Positions 1 to 9,716 of a stretch of 64,000 nucleotides of DNA are shown piece by piece. Location: positions 248,001 through 312,000 of the forward strand of contig CAZDDX010000001.1 of assembly GCA_964504345.1 (NCBI GenBank), in the 5' to 3' direction. The notes under the pieces are model-generated. The model was given only the letters and a program-made list of their open reading frames with translations, was not told where the DNA came from and made no database searches. The first letter of the stretch is position 1; each line of letters starts with the position of its first letter. Position numbers and translations under genes: made by a program. This DNA comes from CAMDTE01 sp964504345 (GTDB lineage: Bacteria; Bacteroidota; Bacteroidia; Flavobacteriales; Schleiferiaceae).

Positions 1-3000
1 GATTCAAGCGTTGCCGTGGCACCGGTGGTGCTCAACGAAGCTTCTGTATAAACGTACCGGCCGTTTCCGGAAGTGTGGTCCGCGGCCGGCCCGGTAGTGC
101 CCGTAGGCGTTGGGCCTTGTCCCCCACCCCAGTGAAACTGCGGGGTGGTACCGGCGGAGTTGGGTGTTCGGGTCCAACAGGGATCAATTGTGGATCCCGC
201 GTTCCAGAAATTATTGGGATTGCCGAATGCACCCATGGTGAAGGTGTTGTCAAAATATTCGTAGTACGGTACCGTGGCAACGCCGCAAGCGGTACTCGCC
301 GCTACCGGCCCCACCCAGAGCGACTTGTCCGCAGCGGAACACACCTTGCGCACGTAAAAATGGTAGGTGGTGGAAGGAGAAAGACCTGTGACGGTGAACG
401 GACTGCCCGTTGCAACGACGGTGGTTCCCGCTCCCGAAACAAAGCCCACCGGACCGTATTCTACCTCAAACGATGTTCCTGTTGCGGTCCACGCCAAGGT
501 TGCGGTGGTGGTAGTGGATGCCGTTGAAGAGAATGCCGTAGGCGCAATGCAGGTAGGACCGGCAACGATGCTCACGTCGTCTATTGCCAAATCACCCAAT
601 TGACCACCGCCGGGTCCTCCACCACCGGGTCCACCGGCAGGCTTCGCAACGCGGAAACGAATTTGAACGGTGTCGTTGGCGTAGGCATTCAAAGACACCG
701 TCACTTTTTGCCACGAATTGCCTTGGTTGCCCGCCTGCGTGTAAGCATTGGAAATCCAAGCGTTGTTGTGGAACACATCCACAGATAAGGTGCCTTGGTT
801 CGCTCCAAATTGGTGCTTCCAAAACACCAATTCCGGATTCACCAAAGTGGACAAGAAAACTTTGGGAGAAACCAGCTCTGCGGTATTCCCAACCCCAGAA
901 GCTTCCGCATACACGTAGGCCCCACTTCCGGTGGTGTGGTCCGACGCCGGACCCGTCAGGGGGCCGTTGAACGTTGTACCCGTTCCGCCGCCCCAGTGGT
1001 ACCCAGCCAAGGGATTCCTACTCCAACAACCGCCGATGGTGCTTCCGCTGTTTTGCGGCGCAGTTCCTTCCGCGAAGCCCGTTGTAAATGCTTCGGTCCA
1101 TGGGGCAGTGATCGCCGTGCAAACGGTGCTTGCATTTACCGGTCCAACCCACGCAGACTTATCCGTTGAAGAGCAAACCCGACGGACGTAAAATTGATAG
1201 CCGGTGGCAGGTGTTAAGCCCGTAACCACAAACGGAGCTGAAGTAGCTACTACTTGTGTTCCTGCTGGGGGAGTAAATCCTACCGGTCCGTACTGAACCT
1301 CAAACGATGCCCCCGGTGAAGTCCACGTTAGGGTTACCGAATTGGTGGACTGCGCCGTTACCGAGAAAGCTGTTGGCGCCACACACGAAGGAGTTTGCTG
1401 CACTTGAAAATCGTCGATGGCAATATCGACGGTGTTTGCCGCACCGGGATTGCGGGTTCCTACCCAACGGAATACCACCGTATCACCAGCAAAGGGGGCT
1501 GCTAAAGAAACAACCGCCTGTTGCCAAGGAGCCACACCAGAGGTTTGGACCGGGCCGGTTTGCGACCACAACGTGGTAAACGCGCCACCGTTGCTTACCT
1601 GAAACTCCAACTTATTGATGAGTCCACCGTACATGTGGTACCAAAATGAAACCTCGGTGGAGGACAACGATGCCGTTGAAATGGGAGGAGATTCCAAGGT
1701 GGCCGTGGTTCCAAAATTGGTCCCTTCGGTAAAGAGGAATTTACCCGCAGCCGTTCCGGTAGTTTTGTCAAAATCCGGACCCGTTAATGCGGTATTGGGC
1801 AACCCAGGTCCGGTCTTCCAAAAATACCCGGTTGTTCCACCGCGCGTCCAGCAATTGTCAACGGTTCCCGGGTCTTGAGCGGCTGTTCCGGGACTCCATG
1901 TGGTTCCCGTAAACGTCTCCAGATACGGTGCGGTTGCGGTTGGAACAACGGGCGCACAAGGCACTTTAACCACCAACGGCCCTACCCAAATGGAACCACT
2001 GCCAACTCCGCAGCTGTCGCGCACCCAGAAGGTGTACGTTGAACCCGGAGTCAATCCAGAAACCGTGTACGGTTTGCTGGAGACCCCCACTCGCGTTCCC
2101 GTACCCGCCGCAGAAGTGGCACCGGGAGCATAACTGATTAGCCAATTGGTTGCCCCCCCGGTGGTCCACTGCAAGCGCACCGATGTAGGCGTAGTTTTTT
2201 GAACTGCAAAAGCCGTCGGCTTGGGGCAAGCATTGAGCACCTTGATTTCGTCCAGCGCCATGTCCGAATAATTCGCCGTGCCGCGGCTGGAGCGGAATCG
2301 AATCACTACGGTGTCCGACGGAACAGAACCTAAGGACAATGCAGTATCCCGCCAAGCAGCGTTCTGGGTAGCTTGCTGCTGACCTGAAAATACCGAAACC
2401 GGAGCACTCCATCCTGTTTTTGGATTCCAAAAATCAACGGCCAAACTGCCCATTGTACCTCCGTGCGCATGGTAAGAGAATCGAACCTCCGGATTGGCCA
2501 ACCCAACCAAAGAAATGGGACGCGTTTGCAGCAAAGCCACTTGACCGGTTACGCCTGCTGATGATTCCGTATACAAGTAGCGTCCGGTTCCGGATTTATC
2601 GGTCGGTGGACCGGTAAAAAATGGTGGGTTTTGCGTGGAAGTTGGACCGGTTCGCACCGCCCAGTAATAAGGACTGGTGGAGCCCGTACCTCGGCCTGGA
2701 TTGCGCTGCCAGCACGTTCCAAGAGAATCGCCAGCAGAATACGTACCCGTTCCGGAAATCCAACCGGTACCGTCAAAGTTTTCGGTAAACGGTGACGGAA
2801 CAGGTGCGCAAAGTGTTGTGAAGTAAATCGGACCCACCCAAGCAGAAGAATCCGTAGCGGAACACTTGGATTTTACATAGACCTGATAGTTGCTACCGGA
2901 AATCAGACCCGTTGCGATAAACGGGGACGCTCCGGTATTCACTTTGGTCAAGGCCGCGAAAGACGCCGTGCGCAGGCCGTAGGCTACGCGGAAATTGGAA

Positions 3001-4484
3001 GAGCTGACGGCTGAAAAGGCAATCTGCGCATTGTTGAAACCAACATTTGCCAGGGTTAGTGCTGTCGGCGCCGGGCAAGCGGGTGCTTGCATTACCTTGA
3101 AATCATCCAAGGCCAAATCACCGGTTGTGTTTCCAGCCGGCGTAGCACCAAAGGAGCGAACGGCGCGAAAGCGGAATTGAAGGGTGTCGCTGGTAAAGGT
3201 GTTCAACAGAACTACCGCTGTATCCCACGGAGCCGATTTGGAAGTTTGTTTTTGACCGGACTGAGACCACACGTTTTGTACCCAACCCGTTGTTGGACTC
3301 CATACATCCAAAGCCAACGTGCCGCAATCGGTACCAAAAGCGTGGGTAGCAAAGCGGACGGACGGAGTGGCCAATCCCGCCACATTGACTAGGGGTGAAA
3401 CCAAATTCGCCACCGACTGGTAGGCTCCCAAGGCACTTTCCACATACACATAGGTACCCGCTGCGGTGCCAGAGGTCTTGTCCACCGATGGACCCGTTGT
3501 AGCTTGTGAGGTGGGGCCTGTACGTGGAGACCAAGCAAACGGACCGTTGGCAGCTCCCGTATGTGCCGGAGCAGTGGTCCAACAGGTTCCCGCTGGCAAG
3601 GCAGCACCTGCATTCAGTGCACCTGAACCGCTGGTCCAGCCCGTAAACGGTTCGACGGCTGGAGCGTTCAACAAGCCACACGCGGTCGAAAAGGAATAAG
3701 GTCCCATCCATAAGCTCACGTTACCGGAACCGCAGGAATCGCGAACGTAAAATTCGTAGTTCGTACCGGGAGTCAAACCCGTCACTACGCGGGAGGAATT
3801 GCCCAACGCTTGAAAAACGGTACCGGTAGCGGTCGGAACAAAACCAACAGGACCCACTTTAACCTGTCCATTGGATGCTCCACCGCCCGTCCACTGAAGC
3901 CGAGCTCTATTGGACAACGCCCACGAGGCCGAACCGTTCGACGGAGGGAAGCACGTGGGGACAACGCCGTGCGTCACCGTTACTTTCCATGTTCCTTTGA
4001 CTACTTTTTGAACCGTCGTATCGCATAAAGGCGTGCCGGGGGGAGACCACGTACGATAGGCGTGCAATTCAAAAACCAATCGACCGGATACCGTGGTGCC
4101 GTTGGCCAAGGTTAAACCGGAACGCGTATACGGCTGCAAACCGCCCTGATTCCCCACTCCGGAAGAAACCGAACCTTCTGACAAACCGGTGGTTCGGCAG
4201 CGCAAAAAGGAGCGTTGTTCGGACTTCCAAGACTGACCCAATGCGTTCATGGTGTATTCTACAGCCACTCCGTAGACGTAGCGATTCACAGGGAGTTGCA
4301 CCACCAGTGAATCCACACACGTGGAAAAAGTGGTGGTGGTTACCGCCCCGGCGGACATGGAAACCCGCAAGCCGTTTCCGGCATGAGTAGAAGATGTATT
4401 GGTTGTTTGTCCCTGCAATTCGATTCCGAGTGCAGCACAAAGGAAGGTCAAAAGCAAGGGGTAACGGAGTAAAGATGAACGCAT
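1..4484 (-). CDS. Giant secreted FN3/MAM-repeat surface protein (C-terminus beyond window)
   Basis: The minus strand is open from an ATG at 4484 to the left edge, about 1,490 residues, with no stop seen. It begins with a signal peptide (MRSSLLRYPLLLTFLCAALG, then a likely cut before QTT). After an N-terminal beta-rich region of about 180 residues come alternating fibronectin type III modules and MAM/jelly-roll modules. Four full MAM units end near 3090, 2240, 1400 and 570 with variants of 'DLAIDDVSIV', and a fifth is cut by the edge. FN3 units carry 'YxFYVR..C' and are followed by 'WVGP'. Such proteins in Bacteroidota are normally exported by T9SS and carry a sorting domain at the C-terminus, which lies outside the window. 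Function is probably adhesive or structural; no catalytic motif is visible. Confidence 0.85.
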   Translation of the reverse strand, partial: MRSSLLRYPLLLTFLCAALGIELQGQTTNTSSTHAGNGLRVSMSAGAVTTTTFSTCVDSLVVQLPVNRYVYGVAVEYTMNALGQSWKSEQRSFLRCRTTGLSEGSVSSGVGNQGGLQPYTRSGLTLANGTTVSGRLVFELHAYRTWSPPGTPLCDTTVQKVVKGTWKVTVTHGVVPTCFPPSNGSASWALSNRARLQWTGGGASNGQVKVGPVGFVPTATGTVFQALGNSSRVVTGLTPGTNYEFYVRDSCGSGNVSLWMGPYSFSTACGLLNAPAVEPFTGWTSGSGALNAGAALPAGTCWTTAPAHTGAANGPFAWSPRTGPTSQATTGPSVDKTSGTAAGTYVYVESALGAYQSVANLVSPLVNVAGLATPSVRFATHAFGTDCGTLALDVWSPTTGWVQNVWSQSGQKQTSKSAPWDTAVVLLNTFTSDTLQFRFRAVRSFGATPAGNTTGDLALDDFKVMQAPACPAPTALTLANVGFNNAQIAFSAVSSSNFRVAYGLRTASFAALTKVNTGASPFIATGLISGSNYQVYVKSKCSATDSSAWVGPIYFTTLCAPVPSPFTENFDGTGWISGTGTYSAGDSLGTCWQRNPGRGTGSTSPYYWAVRTGPTSTQNPPFFTGPPTDKSGTGRYLYTESSAGVTGQVALLQTRPISLVGLANPEVRFSYHAHGGTMGSLAVDFWNPKTGWSAPVSVFSGQQQATQNAAWRDTALSLGSVPSDTVVIRFRSSRGTANYSDMALDEIKVLNACPKPTAFAVQKTTPTSVRLQWTTGGATNWLISYAPGATSAAGTGTRVGVSSKPYTVSGLTPGSTYTFWVRDSCGVGSGSIWVGPLVVKVPCAPVVPTATAPYLETFTGTTWSPGTAAQDPGTVDNCWTRGGTTGYFWKTGPGLPNTALTGPDFDKTTGTAAGKFLFTEGTNFGTTATLESPPISTASLSSTEVSFWYHMYGGLINKLEFQVSNGGAFTTLWSQTGPVQTSGVAPWQQAVVSLAAPFAGDTVVFRWVGTRNPGAANTVDIAIDDFQVQQTPSCVAPTAFSVTAQSTNSVTLTWTSPGASFEVQYGPVGFTPPAGTQVVATSAPFVVTGLTPATGYQFYVRRVCSSTDKSAWVGPVNASTVCTAITAPWTEAFTTGFAEGTAPQNSGSTIGGCWSRNPLAGYHWGGGTGTTFNGPLTGPASDHTTGSGAYVYAEASGVGNTAELVSPKVFLSTLVNPELVFWKHQFGANQGTLSVDVFHNNAWISNAYTQAGNQGNSWQKVTVSLNAYANDTVQIRFRVAKPAGGPGGGGPGGGQLGDLAIDDVSIVAGPTCIAPTAFSSTASTTTTATLAWTATGTSFEVEYGPVGFVSGAGTTVVATGSPFTVTGLSPSTTYHFYVRKVCSAADKSLWVGPVAASTACGVATVPYYEYFDNTFTMGAFGNPNNFWNAGSTIDPCWTRTPNSAGTTPQFHWGGGQGPTPTGTTGPAADHTSGNGRYVYTEASLSTTGATATLE

Positions 4485-4528
4485 AGTGTAGTTTTTACAG
4501 CGGCGGGAATTTACCACTTATTTCGGCT

Positions 4529-4536
4529 TATTTTTG
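4529..4536 (+). promoter_or_regulatory. Bacteroidota -7 promoter element TATTTTTG
   Basis: Exact match to the TAnnTTTG -7 consensus of the Bacteroidota primary sigma factor, directly before the DUF4159 gene. An ATG at 4537 abuts it and another at 4543 lies 6 bases downstream. I see no clear -33 TTTG partner. Confidence 0.5.
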
Positions 4537-4542
4537 ATGCAG

Positions 4543-5226
4543 ATGATCGGACGTGGTTTAATTTTTATCCTCCTTGTGCTCAGGTTTAGCGGCACCTCCT
4601 TCGGGCAAACGTCTGCCGGTGGACGCATTGCTACCTTGGAGTACGGAGGCGGAGGTGATTGGTACGCCAACCCAACGGCGCTGAATAATTTGGCCCGATT
4701 CGCCTCAGACCAGGCTAGCATTCCCGTTCTACCCAATCCAGGCAGCGTTCCCGTGGGCAGCCCTACCCTTCTCTCCTACGATTGGGTGCACCTCACCGGC
4801 CACGGAAACATCACCTTCACAGCGCAAGAGGCGCAAAATTTGCGCACCTACTTGCAGCGCGGGGGATTTTTGCACATCGACGACAACTACGGGATGGATC
4901 CCTACATCCGGAAAGCCCTCAAAACGGTTTGGCCGCAGTCCGATTGGGTCCGACTTTCCGCCAACCATCCCTTGTTCCAAGGCCCCTTCCCCTTCCCAAA
5001 AGGACTCCCTAAAATTCACGAACACGACGGCAAAGCACCCGAAGCGTGGGCCCTTTACCACGGCAGCCGCATGGTGGTACTGTATACCCACGAGTGCGAT
5101 CTTTCAGACGGCTGGGAAGATGCCAACGTCCACAACGACCCGCCCGCCGTTCGCTTGCAAGCCCTCCGAATGGGCGCCAACATCCTGCACTTTGTCTTTC
5201 GGGGACAAATTCCTTATTTACCCTAG
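4543..5226 (+). CDS. Exported DUF4159 domain protein
   Basis: A 227-residue protein with an N-terminal signal peptide (hydrophobic LIFILLVLRF, cleavage near FGQ) followed by a DUF4159 domain. Typical family features are 'YGGGGDWYANPTAL', 'YLQRGGFLHIDDNYG' and 'HPLFQ'. DUF4159 resembles the glutamine-amidotransferase-like fold and often occurs near MoxR/BatA-type gene clusters, but none are here and the function is unknown. The start is uncertain: TTG 4534, ATG 4537 and ATG 4543 are in frame. I choose 4543 because the promoter element at 4529-4536 would place transcription initiation near it. The methyltransferase gene follows after 21 bases, which suggests co-transcription. Confidence 0.85.
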   Translation: MIGRGLIFILLVLRFSGTSFGQTSAGGRIATLEYGGGGDWYANPTALNNLARFASDQASIPVLPNPGSVPVGSPTLLSYDWVHLTGHGNITFTAQEAQNLRTYLQRGGFLHIDDNYGMDPYIRKALKTVWPQSDWVRLSANHPLFQGPFPFPKGLPKIHEHDGKAPEAWALYHGSRMVVLYTHECDLSDGWEDANVHNDPPAVRLQALRMGANILHFVFRGQIPYLP

Positions 5227-5247
5227 TTTTTTTTCAATTCTACCGAC

Positions 5248-6435
5248 ATGGACTCGTGGGAGAATGCCCCATTCCCAACGCCAACAGATTGGACGGAATT
5301 CCACGCGGAAGCATTGCGCTGGCCGGGAAGGTCCAGCCAAGACTGGGCCCTGAAAAAGCCCGGCCTCAACCCCTTCCTGCTCCACAAATGGGACGCCTTG
5401 CAGCGTCAGTCTAAAAAGTGGCCTACCTGGCACGACAATCCCAACCTGTGGTTTGCGCCGCGCACTTTTGCGGAACAAGCCAGCTCCGAAGCCACGGCCC
5501 GGGCCAAAGTGCAGTGGTTGCAGCAAAACGGCTCCGTGGAAACCGCCGCGGATCTGACCCTGGGCTCAGGTGCGGACAGCTGGGCCCTGGCAGATGCCGG
5601 CATCCAAACCGTCGGCACAGAACCCAACCCTGCGTTGGTGCGCGTGCTCCAACAACACGAACAGGCACTGAATCTGCCGCGCAGAACGGTTCTCGGAAAG
5701 GCCGATGATTTTCCGTGGGAATGCGCGTCTCGTTGGGACGCCGTGGTGGTGGACCCCTCCCGGCGGGAGATTGGCGGCAAGCGTTGGGACTGGAACCACA
5801 GCCAACCCAATCCCTTGGAATGCTGGAATTTGTGGACCGAAAAAGCGCCTCATGTACTGATCAAAACCTCTCCTTTGGCCGACGCCGATGCCCTCGAGCG
5901 GTCATTTCCCAACGCCACGGACCTCGTTTTTGTGGCCGTGGACGGCGAAATGAAAGAAATTTGGGTGGTAAAACGTCCGGTGGAAGCGGAGCAGGGGATT
6001 GTGCGTTGGACCCTTCACACCACCTGGAACGCGCACCGGTTTTCGTTCCGGTCCTGGGACCGAACGGCAACACCGCCACTGGCATCTTCCCCAGCCACCT
6101 ACCTCTACCTCCCGGACGCCGCGCTGAAAGCGAGCCGATGCCACTCCGGCGCCGCAGCCGAACTGGAACTGAACGAATGGACGCCGGGAGTGTACACGGC
6201 AAACCACCGCCAAGAACAATGGCCCGGCAGAAGGCTCCGGTTCCAGAAACAATTTGAACCTTACAAAGGTTCTACCGATGGTGGGTGGAGCATCGCCTCC
6301 ATCAACTACCCGGAAAAACCAGATCAGATTCGAAAAAAACTGCGCTGCAAGGAGGATTCGGAACGCTTTTTGCTGGCAACGGTAGACCGGGCTGGGCTGC
6401 GTTGGTTTGTGACCGCACTGGTGGATAATTCGTAA
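5248..6435 (+). CDS. SAM-dependent methyltransferase with THUMP-like C-terminal domain
   Basis: A 395-residue protein matching the Bacteroidota family (PG_1098-like) that joins an N-terminal helical region, a class I Rossmann methyltransferase and a THUMP-like C-terminal domain. The SAM-binding motif I is 'DLTLGSGADSWALA' (about residues 98-111), the acidic motif II is 'VGTEPNP', and 'VVVDPSRRE' (about 167-175) is the motif IV region. This pattern resembles RNA methyltransferases, so an RNA substrate is plausible but not shown. The ATG at 5248 sits 21 bases after the DUF4159 stop. The next gene begins 15 bases after its stop, so the three form a likely operon. Confidence 0.8.
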   Translation: MDSWENAPFPTPTDWTEFHAEALRWPGRSSQDWALKKPGLNPFLLHKWDALQRQSKKWPTWHDNPNLWFAPRTFAEQASSEATARAKVQWLQQNGSVETAADLTLGSGADSWALADAGIQTVGTEPNPALVRVLQQHEQALNLPRRTVLGKADDFPWECASRWDAVVVDPSRREIGGKRWDWNHSQPNPLECWNLWTEKAPHVLIKTSPLADADALERSFPNATDLVFVAVDGEMKEIWVVKRPVEAEQGIVRWTLHTTWNAHRFSFRSWDRTATPPLASSPATYLYLPDAALKASRCHSGAAAELELNEWTPGVYTANHRQEQWPGRRLRFQKQFEPYKGSTDGGWSIASINYPEKPDQIRKKLRCKEDSERFLLATVDRAGLRWFVTALVDNS

Positions 6436-6450
6436 CTTTTGAACGTGGCG

Positions 6451-9400
6451 ATGGCGCAAAACACCCTCCGATTCCTTCTGACTTTAAGCCTATTGGGCTT
6501 TGGCGGGAGCTTTTCGTTGGTCCGTAGCCAAGTGCTGACCATCCCCAACGAAGGTCAGTGGACCCATCCGGCCTTGGCGGTCACCCCCCTGGCCCACGGT
6601 GCCTTGTTTTGGGATGAATTGGGGTACCGCGCCGTTTTGTGGAACGGAGACCACCACCACGGCGGCCCGCATGCCTTGCCTAAATCCGGTTGGAGCGTGT
6701 TCCGCTCGCACCTGGGAACATCCGGTTCTCCCCTGCTGGAACCCGTGCGAACCACGGACGCACCTCGGCATTACTTTTTGGGCAACGACGCCAACCGTTG
6801 GCGATCCAACGTAGCGGAGTGGACCGCATTTTTGCACAAAGATTTGTACCCCGGCATCGACGCCTGGATTCGGGACTCCACCGGAGACTTGGCCGTGGAT
6901 TATCGGATTGACCCGGGTGTGGATCCCAATGTTATTCGCTGGCATTATCCGGGAGCGTCCCGAATTGAATTGGATGAAGACGGAAATGCCCGGATTGAGA
7001 CGCCGGCGGGCATCCTTTGGGAAACCGCACCGCGGGCCTTTCAGCAAACACCGAACGGAGAGCGCGAAGTACGCGTTCGTTTTCGCTTGACGGAAACCGA
7101 GTCCGGTACAGCCTTGTCCTTTGATTTGGGCAAGTACAACCAAAAATTGCCCTTGGTAGTGGACCCCAAGTTGGTATTTGCTTCTTTCAGTGGCTCAACT
7201 TCAGACAACTGGGGATTTACGGCTACCTACGACGACCAAGGCAACTTGTACGGCGGAGGTATTGTGTTCAACCCGGGCTACCCCACCACGCCGGGTGCCT
7301 TTGACCCAACCTTTGCACCGGGGAGCAACAACAGCATCGACGCCGGCATCACCAAGTTCAACGCAAACGGCACCCAACGCGTTTATTCTACCTACCTCGG
7401 CGGCGGAAGTGCGGACCAGCCACACTCGATGATTGTGTCCGGCAACGACTTGATTGTATACGGCGTCACCAGTTCTACCGACTTCCCCATAACGGCCAGT
7501 GCGGCACAATCCACCTTCAGCGGCGGACCGTCCATCACCCCTAACGGATACTCCTTTTCCAACGGTTCCGACTTGTTCGTAACCCGCTTCAACGCCCAAG
7601 GCTCAGCGCTGGTGGGGAGTACCTATTTTCACACCACCTCCGCCCAACCTGGAGGGGGAGGCGTGAACGAAGGCCTGTCTGGCATCACTCAGAACTACGG
7701 CGACGCTTTTCGCGGGGAAGTCAACTTGACGAGCAACGGAGACATCGTGGTGGCCACCTCAGTAACCAATGCCACAGAAGATGCTCTTTTGGTTCGCTTC
7801 AGCCCTAATTTGAATCAAATCCGATGGTCCACGCAGCTGCAGGGAAACAATGCGGACGCTGCCTACGCTGTTCGGGTGGATCCCAACGATAAGATTTTCA
7901 TCACGGGCGGAACCCGGAGCAACAACCTACCCACTACTCCAGGCGTTGTGCAAGGGAATCTTTTGGGCGGGTTGGACGGCTACATTGCCCGGTATTCGGG
8001 AAACGGTATTTTGGAAGCCTGTACGTATTTGGGAACCCCTTCCAACGATCAGTCCTTTTGTTTGGACATCGATAAGTTTGGTAGCGTTTATGTTTTTGGA
8101 CAAACCCGTGGAACTTGGCCGGTAATAAATGCGGCTTGGTCCACCGGGGCGGGCAGCCAATTCATCCATAAACTGGCGCCAGACCTCAGAAGTACCTTGA
8201 TGTCCACCAAATTTGGTACGGGCAACCAAATCAACATAGTACCCACGGCCCTGGAGGTAGACGACTGCTTGAATATTTTTGTCAGCGGTTGGGGCGGGGC
8301 GGTCAATGCCGGCAATCAAGGAGGATCCACGGCAGGATTGCCGGTCACCGGAAATGCGCTGCGCAACACCACCGACGGAAGCGATTTTTATTTCATGGTT
8401 CTTTCCAAAAACGCCGGCAGCCTCCAGTACGCTACTTTTTTTGGCGGTTCCAGCTCCGAACACGTGGACGGCGGCACGTCTCGCTTTTCCAAGGAAGGAA
8501 CCATTTACCAAGCCGTATGCGCTGCATGCGCCAGTGGAACCTTTCCCACCACACCCGGAGTGGTATCCCCAAATAACAGCTCCAACAACTGCAACTTGGG
8601 CGTCATTAAATTTGACTTTGAAACAATAGTTACGGCTAAATCAGAAATTGATTTTGATCGGGATGTGGACACTTTGTGTGAAACTTTGCGAATTAACTTC
8701 ACCAACCAAAGCATTAATGCGAATGCATATTACTGGGATTTTGGCAATGGACAAACCAGCACTTTAGCAACGCCTACTGCACAGTTCAATATTGGTTCGT
8801 ACCGCATCGTTCTTACGGCCTATGACACAATTTGCGATATCTCTGATACCGTACATATCAACCTGAATTTCACCGAGGGAGTCCTACCTGCATCTTCATT
8901 TGAAGTTGATTATGTGGAATGCGATCGCACGTTTGAAGTACGCACGTCCAATTTGAGTCGAAAAAGCAACGGATATTTTTGGGATTTTGGGGACGGGAAT
9001 CAAAGCACACAATTTGAACCTGTGCACCAGTATTCAGCTCCTGGCACCTACCGCATACGTTTGCGTGCACTGGACACTACATGCGGCAAATGGGACACCT
9101 CCTCCGTAGCCGTCAAGTTTGGCAACGACAAACCCGGGCCCAACATCACCTTGGCTCCCGATACCTGTTTTGACGGGCGCATCCGACTGAACATCGACTA
9201 CGGCGGCGACACCACCACCAAGTATTTGTACCGATGGACGTTCCCCAACGGAATTGTGGATACCGGGCGCGTCACTGTCTATCAATTACCGGCGTCCGGC
9301 ACTTATACCATTCAATTGGAAGCGGTAGATTTGATTTGCAACGCGGTATTTACGTACGAGTTCACCACCGCACTGCTGCGCATCAATCAACGGGTTTTTA

Positions 9401-9651
9401 TTCCCAATGCCTTCACGCCAAACGGGGACAACGTCAACGAGTTTTTTGAGATTAAGGGAAACAACTGCGGCCTGAAATCAACGTTGGTGGTGCTCAATTC
9501 GTTTGGCAACGTGGTATTTGAGACCGACAAGCCCTTTGGTGACTATTGGGATGGAACGATTGCGGGCAAGCCGGCACAGTCGGACACGTACACCTACCGT
9601 CTGGTGCACGAAGAAGGGGTCTTTACGGGATACGTAACCTTGATTCGCTAG
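6451..9651 (+). CDS. T9SS-secreted beta-propeller/PKD protein with type B (gliding motility) sorting domain
   Basis: About 1,066 residues from ATG 6451; TTG 6439 and GTG 6445 are alternatives. The signal peptide is 'LRFLLTLSLLGFGGSFSL', ending near 'RSQ'. Residues up to about 230 resemble the N-terminal beta-sandwich found before SBBP-type propellers. Residues about 240-720 contain repeated 'YSTYLGG', 'YIARYS' and 'YATFFGG' blades typical of SBBP repeats. Three PKD-like modules follow (about 740-800, 820-880, 897-970), with 'YYWDFGNGQ' and 'YFWDFGDGN'. The final 85 residues ('FIPNAFTPNGDNVNEFFEI' through 'VTLIR') are the CHU_C/gliding-motility C-terminal domain used as a T9SS type B sorting signal. 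It is probably cell-surface or secreted; no enzyme motif is visible. Confidence 0.9.
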   Translation: MAQNTLRFLLTLSLLGFGGSFSLVRSQVLTIPNEGQWTHPALAVTPLAHGALFWDELGYRAVLWNGDHHHGGPHALPKSGWSVFRSHLGTSGSPLLEPVRTTDAPRHYFLGNDANRWRSNVAEWTAFLHKDLYPGIDAWIRDSTGDLAVDYRIDPGVDPNVIRWHYPGASRIELDEDGNARIETPAGILWETAPRAFQQTPNGEREVRVRFRLTETESGTALSFDLGKYNQKLPLVVDPKLVFASFSGSTSDNWGFTATYDDQGNLYGGGIVFNPGYPTTPGAFDPTFAPGSNNSIDAGITKFNANGTQRVYSTYLGGGSADQPHSMIVSGNDLIVYGVTSSTDFPITASAAQSTFSGGPSITPNGYSFSNGSDLFVTRFNAQGSALVGSTYFHTTSAQPGGGGVNEGLSGITQNYGDAFRGEVNLTSNGDIVVATSVTNATEDALLVRFSPNLNQIRWSTQLQGNNADAAYAVRVDPNDKIFITGGTRSNNLPTTPGVVQGNLLGGLDGYIARYSGNGILEACTYLGTPSNDQSFCLDIDKFGSVYVFGQTRGTWPVINAAWSTGAGSQFIHKLAPDLRSTLMSTKFGTGNQINIVPTALEVDDCLNIFVSGWGGAVNAGNQGGSTAGLPVTGNALRNTTDGSDFYFMVLSKNAGSLQYATFFGGSSSEHVDGGTSRFSKEGTIYQAVCAACASGTFPTTPGVVSPNNSSNNCNLGVIKFDFETIVTAKSEIDFDRDVDTLCETLRINFTNQSINANAYYWDFGNGQTSTLATPTAQFNIGSYRIVLTAYDTICDISDTVHINLNFTEGVLPASSFEVDYVECDRTFEVRTSNLSRKSNGYFWDFGDGNQSTQFEPVHQYSAPGTYRIRLRALDTTCGKWDTSSVAVKFGNDKPGPNITLAPDTCFDGRIRLNIDYGGDTTTKYLYRWTFPNGIVDTGRVTVYQLPASGTYTIQLEAVDLICNAVFTYEFTTALLRINQRVFIPNAFTPNGDNVNEFFEIKGNNCGLKSTLVVLNSFGNVVFETDKPFGDYWDGTIAGKPAQSDTYTYRLVHEEGVFTGYVTLIR

Positions 9652-9716
9652 CGCTCCAACAGACCCTTTTTGAACTCGATGAACTTTCCCAGTGCCCGAG
9701 GGCCAGCAAGGGTCTA

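Noticed and set aside
75..4028. Several plus-strand and alternative-frame open reading frames of 60-200 codons
   Set aside because: They lie antisense or out of frame to the FN3/MAM gene, whose translation shows signal peptide and repeats; the shadows have no domain-like composition.
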